Below, piece by piece: positions 1-8,797 of a stretch of 63,807 bases of DNA. Position numbers and translations under genes: made by a program. The notes beneath the pieces were generated by a model. It was not told where the DNA came from. It made no database searches and worked only from the letters and a program-made list of their open reading frames with translations. This DNA is from Lachnospiraceae bacterium (GTDB taxonomy: Bacteria > Bacillota > Clostridia > Lachnospirales > Lachnospiraceae), in contig JAAWBX010000029.1 of assembly GCA_022792885.1 (NCBI GenBank), positions 1 to 63,807 on the forward strand. Reading direction: 5' to 3'. Each line of letters opens with the position of its first letter. Position 1 is the stretch's first letter.

Positions 1-1
1 C

Positions 2-163
2 GCCCTGGATTTCGGCGACGTGGCGGAACTGGAGTCCAAATACGGAAAAGATCTGGTATGCGACCTTGCGATCCTTCCGGACTCCGAGATGACCCATCCG
101 AACACCCGGATCAAGGCCAAAGACTTCGCGAAGAAGGGCGAATTTGTAGAGCTGCCCCTGTAG
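2..163 (+). CDS. 3' end of an unrecognised gene (partial)
   Basis: An open frame enters from the left edge and runs 53 codons to a TAG at 161-163. The visible C-terminus is acidic and basic mixed, ends in GEFVELPL, and has no membrane segment or motif that I recognise. A strong hairpin about 50 bases downstream supports this being the true end of a gene transcribed rightward. The family cannot be named from this fragment. Confidence 0.6.
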   Translation, partial: ALDFGDVAELESKYGKDLVCDLAILPDSEMTHPNTRIKAKDFAKKGEFVELPL

Positions 164-209
164 CGTTAACTTCCGTTCTACCGATCAAAGCCGGCTGTTC
201 CTCAGCCGT

Positions 210-244
210 AAAAACGCCCTGCGGGTCCTCCCGCAGGGCGTTTC
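210..244. terminator. Bidirectional terminator
   Basis: A 14-bp perfect stem (arms ending ...GCCCTGCGGG and CCCGCAGGGC...) with a TCCT loop is flanked by A-runs on the left and T's on the right. It lies between two convergent genes and can serve both strands. Confidence 0.9.
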
Positions 245-259
245 ATATCATCCGTTTCT

Positions 260-1012
260 TTATCGATAAAACACATATTCTTCCGCCCGCCCCAGCAGCG
301 CCTTTTTTACGGATACCCCGAACAGTTCCGCCGTCCGGTCCGCCGTCTCCTCCGGCGTGCCGAAAGCCAGAAGCCTCCCGCCCTCCATCGCCGCAACCCT
401 GTGACTGTAAGCAAAAGCAAACGAAAGATCATGAAGCACCATAACCACCGTCTTTCCCATCTCATAGATCTTTCGAATCCGTTCCATCATCTCGTACTTC
501 TGACCGATATCCAGATACGTCGTAGGTTCGTCCAGCAAAAGGATATCCGTATCCTGGCATAACGTCATCGCCAGATAAACGCGCTGCCTTTCCCCGCCGG
601 AAAGAGCCGGCAATTCCTTTCGACGCAGATCGGCCGTACCGGTTTCCTCCAACGCCCACTCGATCCTCTCCCGATCTTCCCCGCTTAAATTCCTCCCGAA
701 AGAAAGATGCGGATAACGGCCGTGAGCCACAAAATTTTCCACTCCGATCACCGGAATGTCCCTTACCTGCGGTAAAAACGACACCCGCCTGGCCAACTCC
801 TTCCGCCCGTACTGCCCAAGCTCCTTCCCGGCCAGTCTCACCTGCCCGCCCGTCAGAGGCAAAATCCCGCAAAGGGACTTTAAAAGCGTCGTCTTCCCGC
901 AGCCGTTCGGCCCCACAAAAGAGACGATCTCCCGCTCCCTCACAAAAAGATCCACGCCGTGTAAAATCTCCTCCCCGCAATAACCGGCGCGGACCCGTCT
1001 CAGCTCAATCAT
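260..1012 (-). CDS. Iron-chelate ABC transporter ATP-binding protein (FecE/FepC type)
   Basis: This is the cytoplasmic ATPase that powers uptake of an iron-siderophore, heme or cobalamin-like ligand. The 250-residue protein carries Walker A (GPNGCGKTT, about residue 34), the signature LSGGERQR (about 138) and Walker B DILLLDEPT (about 156), followed by the D-loop and switch His (VLHDLSFA). Its ATG overlaps the stop of the upstream permease by four bases (ATGA), so the two are translationally coupled. The length is normal for the family. The ligand cannot be told from the ATPase; the substrate-binding lipoprotein two genes upstream decides it. The 210-244 hairpin ends the operon. Confidence 0.93.
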   Translation of the reverse strand: MIELRRVRAGYCGEEILHGVDLFVREREIVSFVGPNGCGKTTLLKSLCGILPLTGGQVRLAGKELGQYGRKELARRVSFLPQVRDIPVIGVENFVAHGRYPHLSFGRNLSGEDRERIEWALEETGTADLRRKELPALSGGERQRVYLAMTLCQDTDILLLDEPTTYLDIGQKYEMMERIRKIYEMGKTVVMVLHDLSFAFAYSHRVAAMEGGRLLAFGTPEETADRTAELFGVSVKKALLGRAEEYVFYR

Positions 1013-2043
1013 CGTCCGCCTCCTCTTCGATTCCTCTGTTTCACGATCAAAAACAGGAAAAACGGCCCACCGACCAACGACAAAAGAATGCCCACCGGTA
1101 TCTCATAAGGCGCAAATAACACCCGGCTGGCCAGATCGCACAACGTCACGAACGACGCTCCCAAAAGAGCGCTGGCAGGAATCAGAACGCGGTGCGCCGT
1201 ACCCGACAGGCGTCTGGCGATATGGGGCACCAGAAGTCCCACAAAACTGATTAACCCGGAAAAACTTACGGCGCTTCCGGCCAATATACAGGCGATCAGA
1301 ATCAGAAAAAAGCGGGTCTGTTTTACCGGCAGGCCCAGAGAAAAAGCGGTTTCTTCCCCAAGACATAAAACATCCGTCCTCCGGCTGTACAGACAAGCCG
1401 CTAAAATTCCGGCTGTTATCCCCATCCAGGCCGGCGTCAAATCCTGGCCCGCCACGCCGGAAAATCCCCCGATCAAAAAAGAACTCCCGTTATATAACGT
1501 ATCGGGGAAAAACGTCTTGATCGCGTTCATTCCGGCCGTAAAAATGCTGCCGACCGCCATTCCCGCCAGAATGATCGTCAATTTTCCGGCCCCGGCTCCC
1601 GAGGCCACGGCATAGATCAGCATCGCCGCGCACAGAGCGCCCAGAAAAGCGCCCGCGGCCAGCCATTCGCGGTTGGCCGGGAACAGCGCCATCGTCAAAA
1701 ACGTAAAAAACCCGGCGCCCCCGTTTACCCCGATCACATTGGGCGACGCCAGCGGATTGGATAAAACCGCCTGAATCAGCACCCCGCTGACAGCCAGCGC
1801 CGCGCCCGCCAGAAGAGCTGCGCAGACCCTGGGAAGCCTTACATGCAGCAAAATACGCGCCCCCGGCGAGGACGCGCTCCCTTCCAACAGTTCCAGGACA
1901 ACGGCCGGAAGATCCAAAACCGAAGAACCGGCCGCCAGTCCCAGACAGATGCTGACGGCCAGAAGCACGGACAGTCCGAACAAAATCCGGCCCGTTTTAT
2001 GACCCTTATTCCTCTCCGAATAAAATCCCGGCAAGATATTCAT
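1009..2043 (-). CDS. FecCD-family ABC transporter permease
   Basis: This is the integral membrane permease of a type II (BtuC/FecCD) importer. At about 344 residues it has the many hydrophobic helices of the family. It shows the typical N-terminal segment (VLLHVRLPR-like, here ILLHVRLPRVCAALLAG), the GxxxGxxxQ-type helix (GVLIQAVLSNPLASP) and the conserved GLISFVGLLVPHIARR loop that contacts the ATPase. I chose the ATG at 2043, preceded by GGGGAGAAAGCT, over an upstream ATG that would add 19 residues unlike the family. The start lies inside the 3' end of the binding-protein gene (38-base overlap), so coupling is likely. Confidence 0.92.
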   Translation of the reverse strand: MNILPGFYSERNKGHKTGRILFGLSVLLAVSICLGLAAGSSVLDLPAVVLELLEGSASSPGARILLHVRLPRVCAALLAGAALAVSGVLIQAVLSNPLASPNVIGVNGGAGFFTFLTMALFPANREWLAAGAFLGALCAAMLIYAVASGAGAGKLTIILAGMAVGSIFTAGMNAIKTFFPDTLYNGSSFLIGGFSGVAGQDLTPAWMGITAGILAACLYSRRTDVLCLGEETAFSLGLPVKQTRFFLILIACILAGSAVSFSGLISFVGLLVPHIARRLSGTAHRVLIPASALLGASFVTLCDLASRVLFAPYEIPVGILLSLVGGPFFLFLIVKQRNRRGGGR

Positions 2044-2947
2044 AGCTTTCTCCCCAACGATGATTCGGCTTATAGTGAAACAACGCCTTCGGCAGAACAA
2101 GATTCCTTCCGTTTTTTACCGCCTCCAGTTCCTGCCATGCCGGATTCGCGGCAATCAGAGAATCCAGATATGTCAGCGCCTTTTCCTCACTCCCCATCGT
2201 CGTCACAAAAATATAATCCGGATCCGATCGGATCACCTCTTCCATACTCAGATCTTCCAGCATGGACGGATGATCGTCCGCGATATTATGACATCCCAGC
2301 TCCGCCAGGATCACGCCGGCCAGCTCGTCGTCGGTTTTGGCCTTGATTCCGCTTGAATATGCCCGTATCAACAGAATATCCGGCCCGTCCTCTCCTCTTT
2401 CGGCAGCCCGGGCTTTCACCGCCTCAATCCGTTCGCCCACCCGGGTCACGTACTCTTCGTATCGATCCTGCCGGCCCGTCACCCGACAAAACTGCTCCAT
2501 CATAAACGCGTACTCGTCGAACGTATCCACCCGGAAACTCACGCAGACCAGCCCCGCGTTCTCAAGGACCTGCTTAACGTCCTGCTGGGCCGCGATATCC
2601 GAAGAAAGAATCACCAGATCCGGTTCCAGAGACAATATCACTTCGGCGTTCGGCTCCTTCACCGTGCCCACGATCGCCGTATCCTGAGGAAGATCCAGTT
2701 TATGATCCGATCCGGCATCCTCCGTCACGCCGACCGGTTCGCCGCCGGCCAGCATCCAGGCCTCCGAATAGGAACCGTAAAGACACACCACCCTGGGATC
2801 TTTGGGAAGCATAACCGTCTTCCCTTCCGAATCCGTCAAAGAACTCCCTTCTCCCCCTCCGGACGGCTCCCGCCCGGAGCTGCACCCGAACAAAAACACG
2901 GCCAGGCATACCGTCAGGCCCAATAAAATAACATGCGTTTTTTTCAT
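2006..2947 (-). CDS. Iron-chelate/cobalamin-type ABC transporter substrate-binding lipoprotein
   Basis: This is the extracytoplasmic ligand receptor for the permease and ATPase that follow. The 313-residue protein begins with a lipoprotein signal (MKKTHVILLGLTVCLAVFLFGC) with lipobox LFGC. The mature part is a class III (FecB/BtuF-like) binding protein with DPRVVCLYGS near the start, an EVILSLEPDLVILSS strand and the long helix linking the two lobes. The ATG at 2947 is favoured because it places the signal peptide at the N-terminus; further upstream the frame is only antisense-like Arg/Gly-rich sequence. It begins five bases after the sulfite reductase stop, which suggests cotranscription. 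The ligand is unknown. Confidence 0.9.
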   Translation of the reverse strand: MKKTHVILLGLTVCLAVFLFGCSSGREPSGGGEGSSLTDSEGKTVMLPKDPRVVCLYGSYSEAWMLAGGEPVGVTEDAGSDHKLDLPQDTAIVGTVKEPNAEVILSLEPDLVILSSDIAAQQDVKQVLENAGLVCVSFRVDTFDEYAFMMEQFCRVTGRQDRYEEYVTRVGERIEAVKARAAERGEDGPDILLIRAYSSGIKAKTDDELAGVILAELGCHNIADDHPSMLEDLSMEEVIRSDPDYIFVTTMGSEEKALTYLDSLIAANPAWQELEAVKNGRNLVLPKALFHYKPNHRWGESYEYLAGILFGEE

Positions 2948-2952
2948 CTTCT

Positions 2953-4500
2953 TTATGCCAGATATTCTTCTGCCAACGTCTTCACATCCTCGATGTGATC
3001 CTTTTTCCACTCGCAATAAGGCAGACCGGATGCCTGGACCATCCGCCCCAAAGCTACCAGAAACGAGGGGATCTTGTCCGACAGCATCACGCCCACGACC
3101 TCCCCCATCCGTTCCTTCCCCTGTAGGTCGCACCCGTTGACATGAAGCGTAAACGCCGGATGCGGTTTCTTCTCGATCATCTTCATGCCGCCGTGAAAAC
3201 CGATCTCTCCGGTCTGATGGGTTCCGCAAGAAGAAGGACAGCCGGAAATATGAATCACCGGAAGCGCGCCGTCCTCGATTCCGGCCTCCCGGACCGCCGC
3301 CAGGCACTCGCCCAGAAGCTTCTGAGAATCCTGCACGCCCACCTGGCAAATAGAAGCGCCGATGCAGGAAACCGACGTCTCGAACAAGCTCCGCGCGCCG
3401 TCCTCCGTCGCCTTTCGCACCCTGTCCGCTTCTTTCCCGGTCAGATTGATGATATATAACGTCTCATCCGGCGCGATCCGCAGCTCCGCCGCCTCCATAT
3501 CCTGGATCACCTCGTATAATTCCCGAAATTTTCCCGGTTCCGGACATCCGCCGATCGGATGATACTCCACCGCATACAGGCCTTCCTGCTTCTGTGGAAT
3601 CACCCGGCGTCCCTCAGCCGCCGTGCCGTCGCCGGTTTTCGTAACCGCAGGGACCGTAAGAGACAGATCCAGATTCTCCCCGGAAGCCAGCACCGCCTGC
3701 AGCTTCTCCTGATAGGCCTGCACATACCCTTCCTCTCCCAGCGTGTCCCGCATATACCGGGTCCTGGCCCTGCCCCGATTCTCATAATTTCCATAAGTCA
3801 GAAACAGCTCCCGCATTGCGCGAATATAATAGAGAATCTTCGCGGGTTCCACCGCCTCGGCCACCAGAAGGCCGAATTTCGGATTGTTGCCCAGGCCGCC
3901 CGCGCTGTACACGTCGAACGTTCCGTCCGGCCTCGCCGCAAAACCCAGATCCCGAAATGTCGCGTGAGGTTGATTCGCCGGGCCGTTGGAGAAGCCCACC
4001 TTCAGTTTTCTGGGCATCTTCTCCGCCCGGATAAACGACATCATATACTCGCCGGCCGCCTCCGCGTAAGGCATCACGTCGAAATATTCGCCGCGCTCCA
4101 CACCGGAAAGCGGCGACACCATGGCGTTGCGCGGGAAATCCCCGCCGCCGCCCCGGGTCACGATCCCACAATCCAGAGCCCGCTCCATAATATCATACAA
4201 CGCTTCCGGCTGCAGATTGTGCAGCTGGATTGTCTGGCAGGTAGTCAGGTGAACCTTATCTATCTGATGTTTTTCTATGCTTCCGGCAACAAACGCCAGC
4301 TTCTCCTTCGTCAGACGGCCGCCCGGCATACGGAGCCTGAGCATGCCGGCCTTGCCGCCCCGCTGGGCGTAACTCCCGTAACCGCCGGAGAATCCTTTAT
4401 AAGCGTTCTTATCCATCTCCCCGCTGTAAAAACGATCCGTCTTTTCCCGAAATTCCTCCAGATCATCCTTCCATGTCTGAGGATCGATCTTAATCATCAT
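2953..4500 (-). CDS. Siroheme sulfite/nitrite reductase family protein
   Basis: This is a cytoplasmic oxidoreductase of the nitrite/sulfite reductase family (two ferredoxin-like NiR/SiR domains), 515 residues. The [4Fe-4S]-siroheme ligands are visible as C-x5-C in CIGASICQVG and C-x3-C in SGCPSSCGTHQ. The N-terminal half-domain has the siroheme-contacting TTCQTIQLHN and a GGGGDFPRN loop. It probably reduces sulfite to sulfide or nitrite to ammonia with ferredoxin; which one cannot be read directly. The first of two tandem ATGs (4500) sits six bases after GGAGG. The neighbours are a FecBCD-type importer downstream (5-base gap) and ctpA upstream (38-base gap), so it may be the first gene of an iron/sulfur operon or lie at the end of the longer cell-wall operon. 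Confidence 0.9.
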   Translation of the reverse strand: MMIKIDPQTWKDDLEEFREKTDRFYSGEMDKNAYKGFSGGYGSYAQRGGKAGMLRLRMPGGRLTKEKLAFVAGSIEKHQIDKVHLTTCQTIQLHNLQPEALYDIMERALDCGIVTRGGGGDFPRNAMVSPLSGVERGEYFDVMPYAEAAGEYMMSFIRAEKMPRKLKVGFSNGPANQPHATFRDLGFAARPDGTFDVYSAGGLGNNPKFGLLVAEAVEPAKILYYIRAMRELFLTYGNYENRGRARTRYMRDTLGEEGYVQAYQEKLQAVLASGENLDLSLTVPAVTKTGDGTAAEGRRVIPQKQEGLYAVEYHPIGGCPEPGKFRELYEVIQDMEAAELRIAPDETLYIINLTGKEADRVRKATEDGARSLFETSVSCIGASICQVGVQDSQKLLGECLAAVREAGIEDGALPVIHISGCPSSCGTHQTGEIGFHGGMKMIEKKPHPAFTLHVNGCDLQGKERMGEVVGVMLSDKIPSFLVALGRMVQASGLPYCEWKKDHIEDVKTLAEEYLA

Positions 4501-4538
4501 GCCATTCCTCCTTCATCTATTACGGCCCCGCCGCGTGT

Positions 4539-5768
4539 TTACGGTTTCTGTTTTTCCGTAAGAATCTTAATCGCCTCCGCCAGTTGATTATCCTCGCCGG
4601 ACGAATCGGGCTCCAAAATCACGTCCGGCTCGATGCCGACGCCGTGAATGCTGGCCCCGGACGGCGTATAATAATTGGCCACCGTCATTTTAACGGCCGA
4701 ACCGTCCCCCAAAGGAAACAGCGTCTGGACGATTCCCTTGCCAAACGTCCGGGTCCCCAGAAGCGTCGCAATTCCGTAATCCTTGGCCGCACCTGAAAGC
4801 ACTTCCGCCGCGCTGGCCGTATTCCCGTTCACCAGAACCACCATCGGCACATCCATCGGGCTCTCGCCCTTCGACTCGTGAACCTCTTTTTCGTCGTTAT
4901 TATATTCAATGGTCAAAATCGTTCCCTTCGGCAGAATCTGATTGCCGATATCCACCACGCTGTCCAGATCCCCGCCGCCGTTATTCCGCAGATCCAGTAC
5001 CAGCCCCTTCATGCCGTGCGCACGCAGATCGGCCAGGGCTTCTGCAAACTGTTCCGGGGAAACCTTCTCGAAAGCCGTCAGTTTCAAATAACCGATCCCA
5101 TCCGCCAGCATTTCATACGATACCGTGTCTTCCTGCACCTGACGCCGCTCCATCTCAAGTTCCAGAATCTCGTCCGAGGAGGGCCGGTACACCGTAAGGG
5201 ACACCGTCGTCCCCTCATACCCGCGGATCCGGGCCACAACCTCCTCCAGATCCACCCCGGCCACGGTTTCTCCGTTTACTTCCTGTAAAACGTCCTCCGG
5301 CTCTATACCCGCTTCCTTCGCCGGCCCGGAACTATATACCTGAGTGATCGTTATCACGCCGGTCGTTTTATTCTGAAGGACCCCCACTCCGATCCCATAA
5401 TATTCCCCGGCCGCTTTCTCCCGGATATCGGCGTACTCCTCCGCCGTATAATAATCCGCGTAAGGATCGTCCAACCCGTGAACAAGCCCTTTGTACATCT
5501 CGTCCGCGATCTTCTCCCTGTCCGTCTCATACAGGAAATACCGGTCAATATACTCCTGCAGAAGAGTCAGTTTTTCCCTTGTTGCCGCGTCCTCTATGCC
5601 GTAACCGTCCTTTTTCTCCATCGCCGAGGCGGAAGGCTTCTGATTCCAGCGGTTAAAGCCGCTGAACCCCAGAGCCGCGTAAACTCCTCCGCACAGAATA
5701 GCCAATACCAGGAGGGTTCCCGCAACGCCGGCGGCCACGCCTCTCCCGAAACGATTTCTTTCTTCCAT
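4539..5768 (-). CDS. ctpA: Carboxy-terminal processing protease (S41 family)
   Basis: This is a membrane-anchored, extracytoplasmic serine protease. The 409-residue protein has a single N-terminal membrane helix (about residues 11-33), a PDZ domain (about 100-185; EPEDVLQEVNGETV) and the S41 catalytic domain. The nucleophile Ser lies in NTASAAEVLSGAAKD and the general-base Lys in TRTFGKGIVQT. The ATG at 5768 has GGAGAG at a good distance; an upstream in-frame ATG would add six residues. It follows the M23 peptidase by 27 bases in the same direction, and CtpA-type proteases are known in other bacteria to process cell-wall hydrolases. That link here is inference from position. Confidence 0.93.
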   Translation of the reverse strand: MEERNRFGRGVAAGVAGTLLVLAILCGGVYAALGFSGFNRWNQKPSASAMEKKDGYGIEDAATREKLTLLQEYIDRYFLYETDREKIADEMYKGLVHGLDDPYADYYTAEEYADIREKAAGEYYGIGVGVLQNKTTGVITITQVYSSGPAKEAGIEPEDVLQEVNGETVAGVDLEEVVARIRGYEGTTVSLTVYRPSSDEILELEMERRQVQEDTVSYEMLADGIGYLKLTAFEKVSPEQFAEALADLRAHGMKGLVLDLRNNGGGDLDSVVDIGNQILPKGTILTIEYNNDEKEVHESKGESPMDVPMVVLVNGNTASAAEVLSGAAKDYGIATLLGTRTFGKGIVQTLFPLGDGSAVKMTVANYYTPSGASIHGVGIEPDVILEPDSSGEDNQLAEAIKILTEKQKP

Positions 5769-5795
5769 GTTCTCTCCACTTCCCACGTTCTGATT

Positions 5796-7142
5796 TTATG
5801 GCGAAACATACTGCAACGGATTCACCGTCGCCGCTCCGACTCCTATCCCGTTCAAACGAATTTCAAAATGCAGATGCGCGCCGTAACTGGCGCCCGTATT
5901 GCCGATTCGTCCGATCTGCGTTCCCGCGCTCACCCGCTCACCCGTCGATACCAGCAACTGAGAACAATGCATATAACAAGTATAGACATCATTTCCCGAT
6001 CCATCCGTCCCGTGGTAGATCACGACCCAGTTGCCTGCCGAATTGCTGTAAGCGGAAACCACCACCGTCCCGGCCGCCGCCGCCACGATCGTCTCGCCGT
6101 AGGAGCCCCCGGGTTTCGACAGATCGATCCCCTTATGTCCGCGGCTGCCGCCGTAGCCGTCCGTGATGGTACGGCAGCTCGGCGCCGGCCAAACCCAGCC
6201 GGATACGGTACTGCCGCTCGGAGCTTCCTCCCCGCCGCCGGGAGAACCGTTGCCGTCCCCCGCGACGTCCGAATCCCCGCCCGGAGGCTCGGACTCATCC
6301 CCCGGCAAAACCGCCGTCGGCTGTTCCCGGGTCGCCTCCTCGGCCCGCCGGGATTCCTCGGCCTGCCGGGACTCCTCCGCTCTCCGGCGCTCTTCCTCCT
6401 CCCGGCGCTTGATCTCCGCCACCAAAGCCGCCACGTTGGCCTGCTCCTCCTCCAGAGCCTCCTCGTAATCGGAGATCTCGCTTTGGGCATCCGAGATCCG
6501 GGCATCATAGGAAGCCAGCTCCTCTTCTTTCGCCTGCAGAAGAAGTTCCAGCGTTTCCTTCTGAATGGAAAGCTCCTCCTCCGCCTGCGAAAGCTCCTCC
6601 TGCTTTGCCAGAAGCTCCTCCTTCCGCGCCCCGATCTCCGCCTGAGTCTCCTGATAAACCTTCAACATATTTCTATCATAGTCGGTCAGTTCGGAAATAT
6701 ACTCCGAACGATTCAAAAAATCCGCCAGATCCCTCGAGGAAAACAGCAGATCAAAATACCCCGTATCCCCACGCTCATAAATATAGCGAATCCGAAGCTT
6801 CATATTCTCATATTGATCCGCCGAACGGGCTTCTGCATCCGAAAGAGCCGCCCGAACGGTGGACAGTTCCTCCGTCAAAGCCGCCTGACGGTCCACCAAT
6901 TCCAGATACTGCCCGTTGATCGCCGCCACCTGCTCGTCCAACTGCCGGATATATGAATCCAGATCCGAGCGAACCCCCCGAAGATTCTCCAGATTCCTTT
7001 TTACCTCTTCCTGCTGTTGCTGCAGATCGTCGACTCTCCGCTGCGCATCGTCCAACTCGTCCGCAAAAACGGATACGCCGAACACACACACAAGCCCGAA
7101 CAGGCAAAAAAAGCCGGCTGCCTTCCTGATTCTGTCTTTCAT
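5796..7142 (-). CDS. Coiled-coil M23 murein endopeptidase (EnvC/PcsB/CwlO-like)
   Basis: This is a secreted cell-wall hydrolase of 448 residues with a signal peptide (cleavage near VFADELD). A long Gln/Glu-rich coiled coil covers about residues 28-260, then a Ser/Pro/Gly-rich linker, then a LytM/M23 domain (about 320-445). Zinc and catalytic residues appear intact: GHKGIDL (His, Asp), YMHCSQL (His) and GAHLHFEI (His-x-His). This predicts an active peptidase, unlike the degenerate LytM domain of E. coli EnvC. It lies 55 bases behind ftsX. FtsEX is known to gate coiled-coil hydrolases (PcsB in streptococci, CwlO in Bacillus), so this is the probable partner. The ribosome binding site is weak. 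Confidence 0.92.
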   Translation of the reverse strand: MKDRIRKAAGFFCLFGLVCVFGVSVFADELDDAQRRVDDLQQQQEEVKRNLENLRGVRSDLDSYIRQLDEQVAAINGQYLELVDRQAALTEELSTVRAALSDAEARSADQYENMKLRIRYIYERGDTGYFDLLFSSRDLADFLNRSEYISELTDYDRNMLKVYQETQAEIGARKEELLAKQEELSQAEEELSIQKETLELLLQAKEEELASYDARISDAQSEISDYEEALEEEQANVAALVAEIKRREEEERRRAEESRQAEESRRAEEATREQPTAVLPGDESEPPGGDSDVAGDGNGSPGGGEEAPSGSTVSGWVWPAPSCRTITDGYGGSRGHKGIDLSKPGGSYGETIVAAAAGTVVVSAYSNSAGNWVVIYHGTDGSGNDVYTCYMHCSQLLVSTGERVSAGTQIGRIGNTGASYGAHLHFEIRLNGIGVGAATVNPLQYVSP

Positions 7143-7197
7143 TCCAAAATAAATCCCTTCTTTAAATCAAGCGTCTCCCCAGACAAAACCCGAGCGT

Positions 7198-8106
7198 TCA
7201 CACATGAAGATGACGCCGCACGGAAATCTCGCTTCCCACGAAACCGATTCCGATACCCAGAACCGACGCCGCGGGGATCAAAACCCGAAACACCTCGCCG
7301 ACCGGCAAAAGCACGAACAGAGACGAAAAAATCGCCATTTCTTTTGTAAAAAACAAAACGGCCCGCCCATATACCAGATATGTGATCAAAAGCGGCAGGG
7401 CCGCCCCCATGCATCCGATCAAAATCCCCTCGATCACAAACGGCATCCGGACAAAACGGCCGGTCGCTCCGATAAAACGCATGATCCGTATCTCTTCCCG
7501 CCGGATATTGATGGCCAGGGCAATCGTGTTGCTGATCAGAAAAACCGAAACCACCAGAAGAATCCCGATCAATACCGCCGAAACGCCGGTGATGACCCGA
7601 TTCAACATTCCCAGCCCGCTGGCCGTCAACTCCGAATAATTCACTCTCCGCACGCCCGGCAGACTCTTGACATACTCCACAAAAGCCGGCTGATCCTCCA
7701 CCCTTTTCAAAAAAACCTCATAGGACGAGGAATTTATCAGCGGATTGTCCTGCGCAAACCCTTCCGCCAGCTCCGGCATGTCCGCAAAATAATCCTTCTT
7801 CATGGATTCCCAGGCTTCCTCCGCCGAAACAAAGCGGACGGATGCCGTCTCCGCCCGGTTCTTAAGCAATTCGCCGATCGTATCGATCTCCGCCCGAGAA
7901 ATTCCGTCGTCAAAAAAAACGGTGACGCCGATGGTAGTCTCCGCCCGCTTCACCATATACTCCACATTCGCCACCAGCGCGTACGAAATACCAAACAGGA
8001 AAATGCAGGCCGCCATCGTAAGCACCGACGCCAGGGAATACCAGCGGTTCTTCCGGAGATTCTTCCATCCCTGTTTGATCCCATATCCAATACTGCTAAT
8101 CTTCAT
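7198..8106 (-). CDS. ftsX: Cell-division permease-like protein FtsX
   Basis: This is the membrane half of the FtsEX complex, which transmits ATP-driven changes to an extracytoplasmic murein hydrolase. The 302-residue protein has the standard architecture: a short cytoplasmic N-terminus (GYGIKQGWKNLRKNR), TM1 (about 25-45), an extracytoplasmic loop of about 120 residues, then three TM helices ending near residue 290. The start overlaps the 3' end of ftsE by 11 bases. Gene order ftsE-ftsX-peptidase is the usual partnership in Firmicutes. Confidence 0.95.
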   Translation of the reverse strand: MKISSIGYGIKQGWKNLRKNRWYSLASVLTMAACIFLFGISYALVANVEYMVKRAETTIGVTVFFDDGISRAEIDTIGELLKNRAETASVRFVSAEEAWESMKKDYFADMPELAEGFAQDNPLINSSSYEVFLKRVEDQPAFVEYVKSLPGVRRVNYSELTASGLGMLNRVITGVSAVLIGILLVVSVFLISNTIALAINIRREEIRIMRFIGATGRFVRMPFVIEGILIGCMGAALPLLITYLVYGRAVLFFTKEMAIFSSLFVLLPVGEVFRVLIPAASVLGIGIGFVGSEISVRRHLHV

Positions 8107-8782
8107 GTAAATATCCGCTCTTTTCCTCGTCCCGCACGATCACGCCTTTTTTCATTGCCACCACGCGCTTCCTCATCCGATCCACCAGCTCCTTCGAATG
8201 GGTCACTACGATCACCGTCGTCCCTTCCCGGTGGATCTCCTCCAAAAGCTGCATAATATGCCAGGCGTTATCCGGATCCATATTCCCGGTCGGCTCGTCC
8301 GCGATCAGAATCTCCGGATGATTGATGATCGCCCGGGCGATAGTCACCCTCTGCTGCTCCCCGCCGGACAGCTCCTTCGGATATGAAAGATACTTGGCCG
8401 CCAGCCCTACTTTGGCCAGTACCTGAGGGACATCCCGGCTGATCTCGCGCCGGGACGCTCCCACTACCTGCCTGGCAAACGCCACATTATCAAAAACCGT
8501 GCGGTCCTTCAGAAGACGAAAATCCTGGAACACCACGCCGAGCCTGCGCCGATAAGCCGGAATCGCCTTATCCCGCAGAGATCCCAGTTCCTGCTCTCCG
8601 ACCCAGATCTTCCCGGACGTCGCCTTCAGTTCCCGCAAAAGGAGCTTCACCATCGTCGTCTTGCCGGAACCGCTGTCCCCTACCAGAAACACGAACTCGC
8701 CGTCCCCTATCTTCAGATTGATATCCTTTAAAGCCCTCGTGCCTTTTTCATATGTCTTACTGACATTTTCAAATTCAATCAT
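8096..8782 (-). CDS. ftsE: Cell-division ATP-binding protein FtsE
   Basis: This is the cytoplasmic ATPase of FtsEX. At 228 residues it shows Walker A GDSGSGKTT (about 35), the FtsE-typical QDFRLLKDRTVFDNVAF segment, signature LSGGEQQR (about 138), Walker B ILIADEPTGNMDP and switch His VTHSKELVD. The ATG at 8782 follows the PucR-type gene by 15 bases in the same direction, so the regulator may be cotranscribed or may simply be adjacent. Confidence 0.96.
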   Translation of the reverse strand: MIEFENVSKTYEKGTRALKDINLKIGDGEFVFLVGDSGSGKTTMVKLLLRELKATSGKIWVGEQELGSLRDKAIPAYRRRLGVVFQDFRLLKDRTVFDNVAFARQVVGASRREISRDVPQVLAKVGLAAKYLSYPKELSGGEQQRVTIARAIINHPEILIADEPTGNMDPDNAWHIMQLLEEIHREGTTVIVVTHSKELVDRMRKRVVAMKKGVIVRDEEKSGYLHED

Positions 8783-8797
8783 GCCGTCCGTCCGCTC

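Noticed and set aside
3559..4587. 342-codon plus-strand open frame opposite the sulfite reductase
   Set aside because: Antisense shadow of a well-supported gene; no family features.
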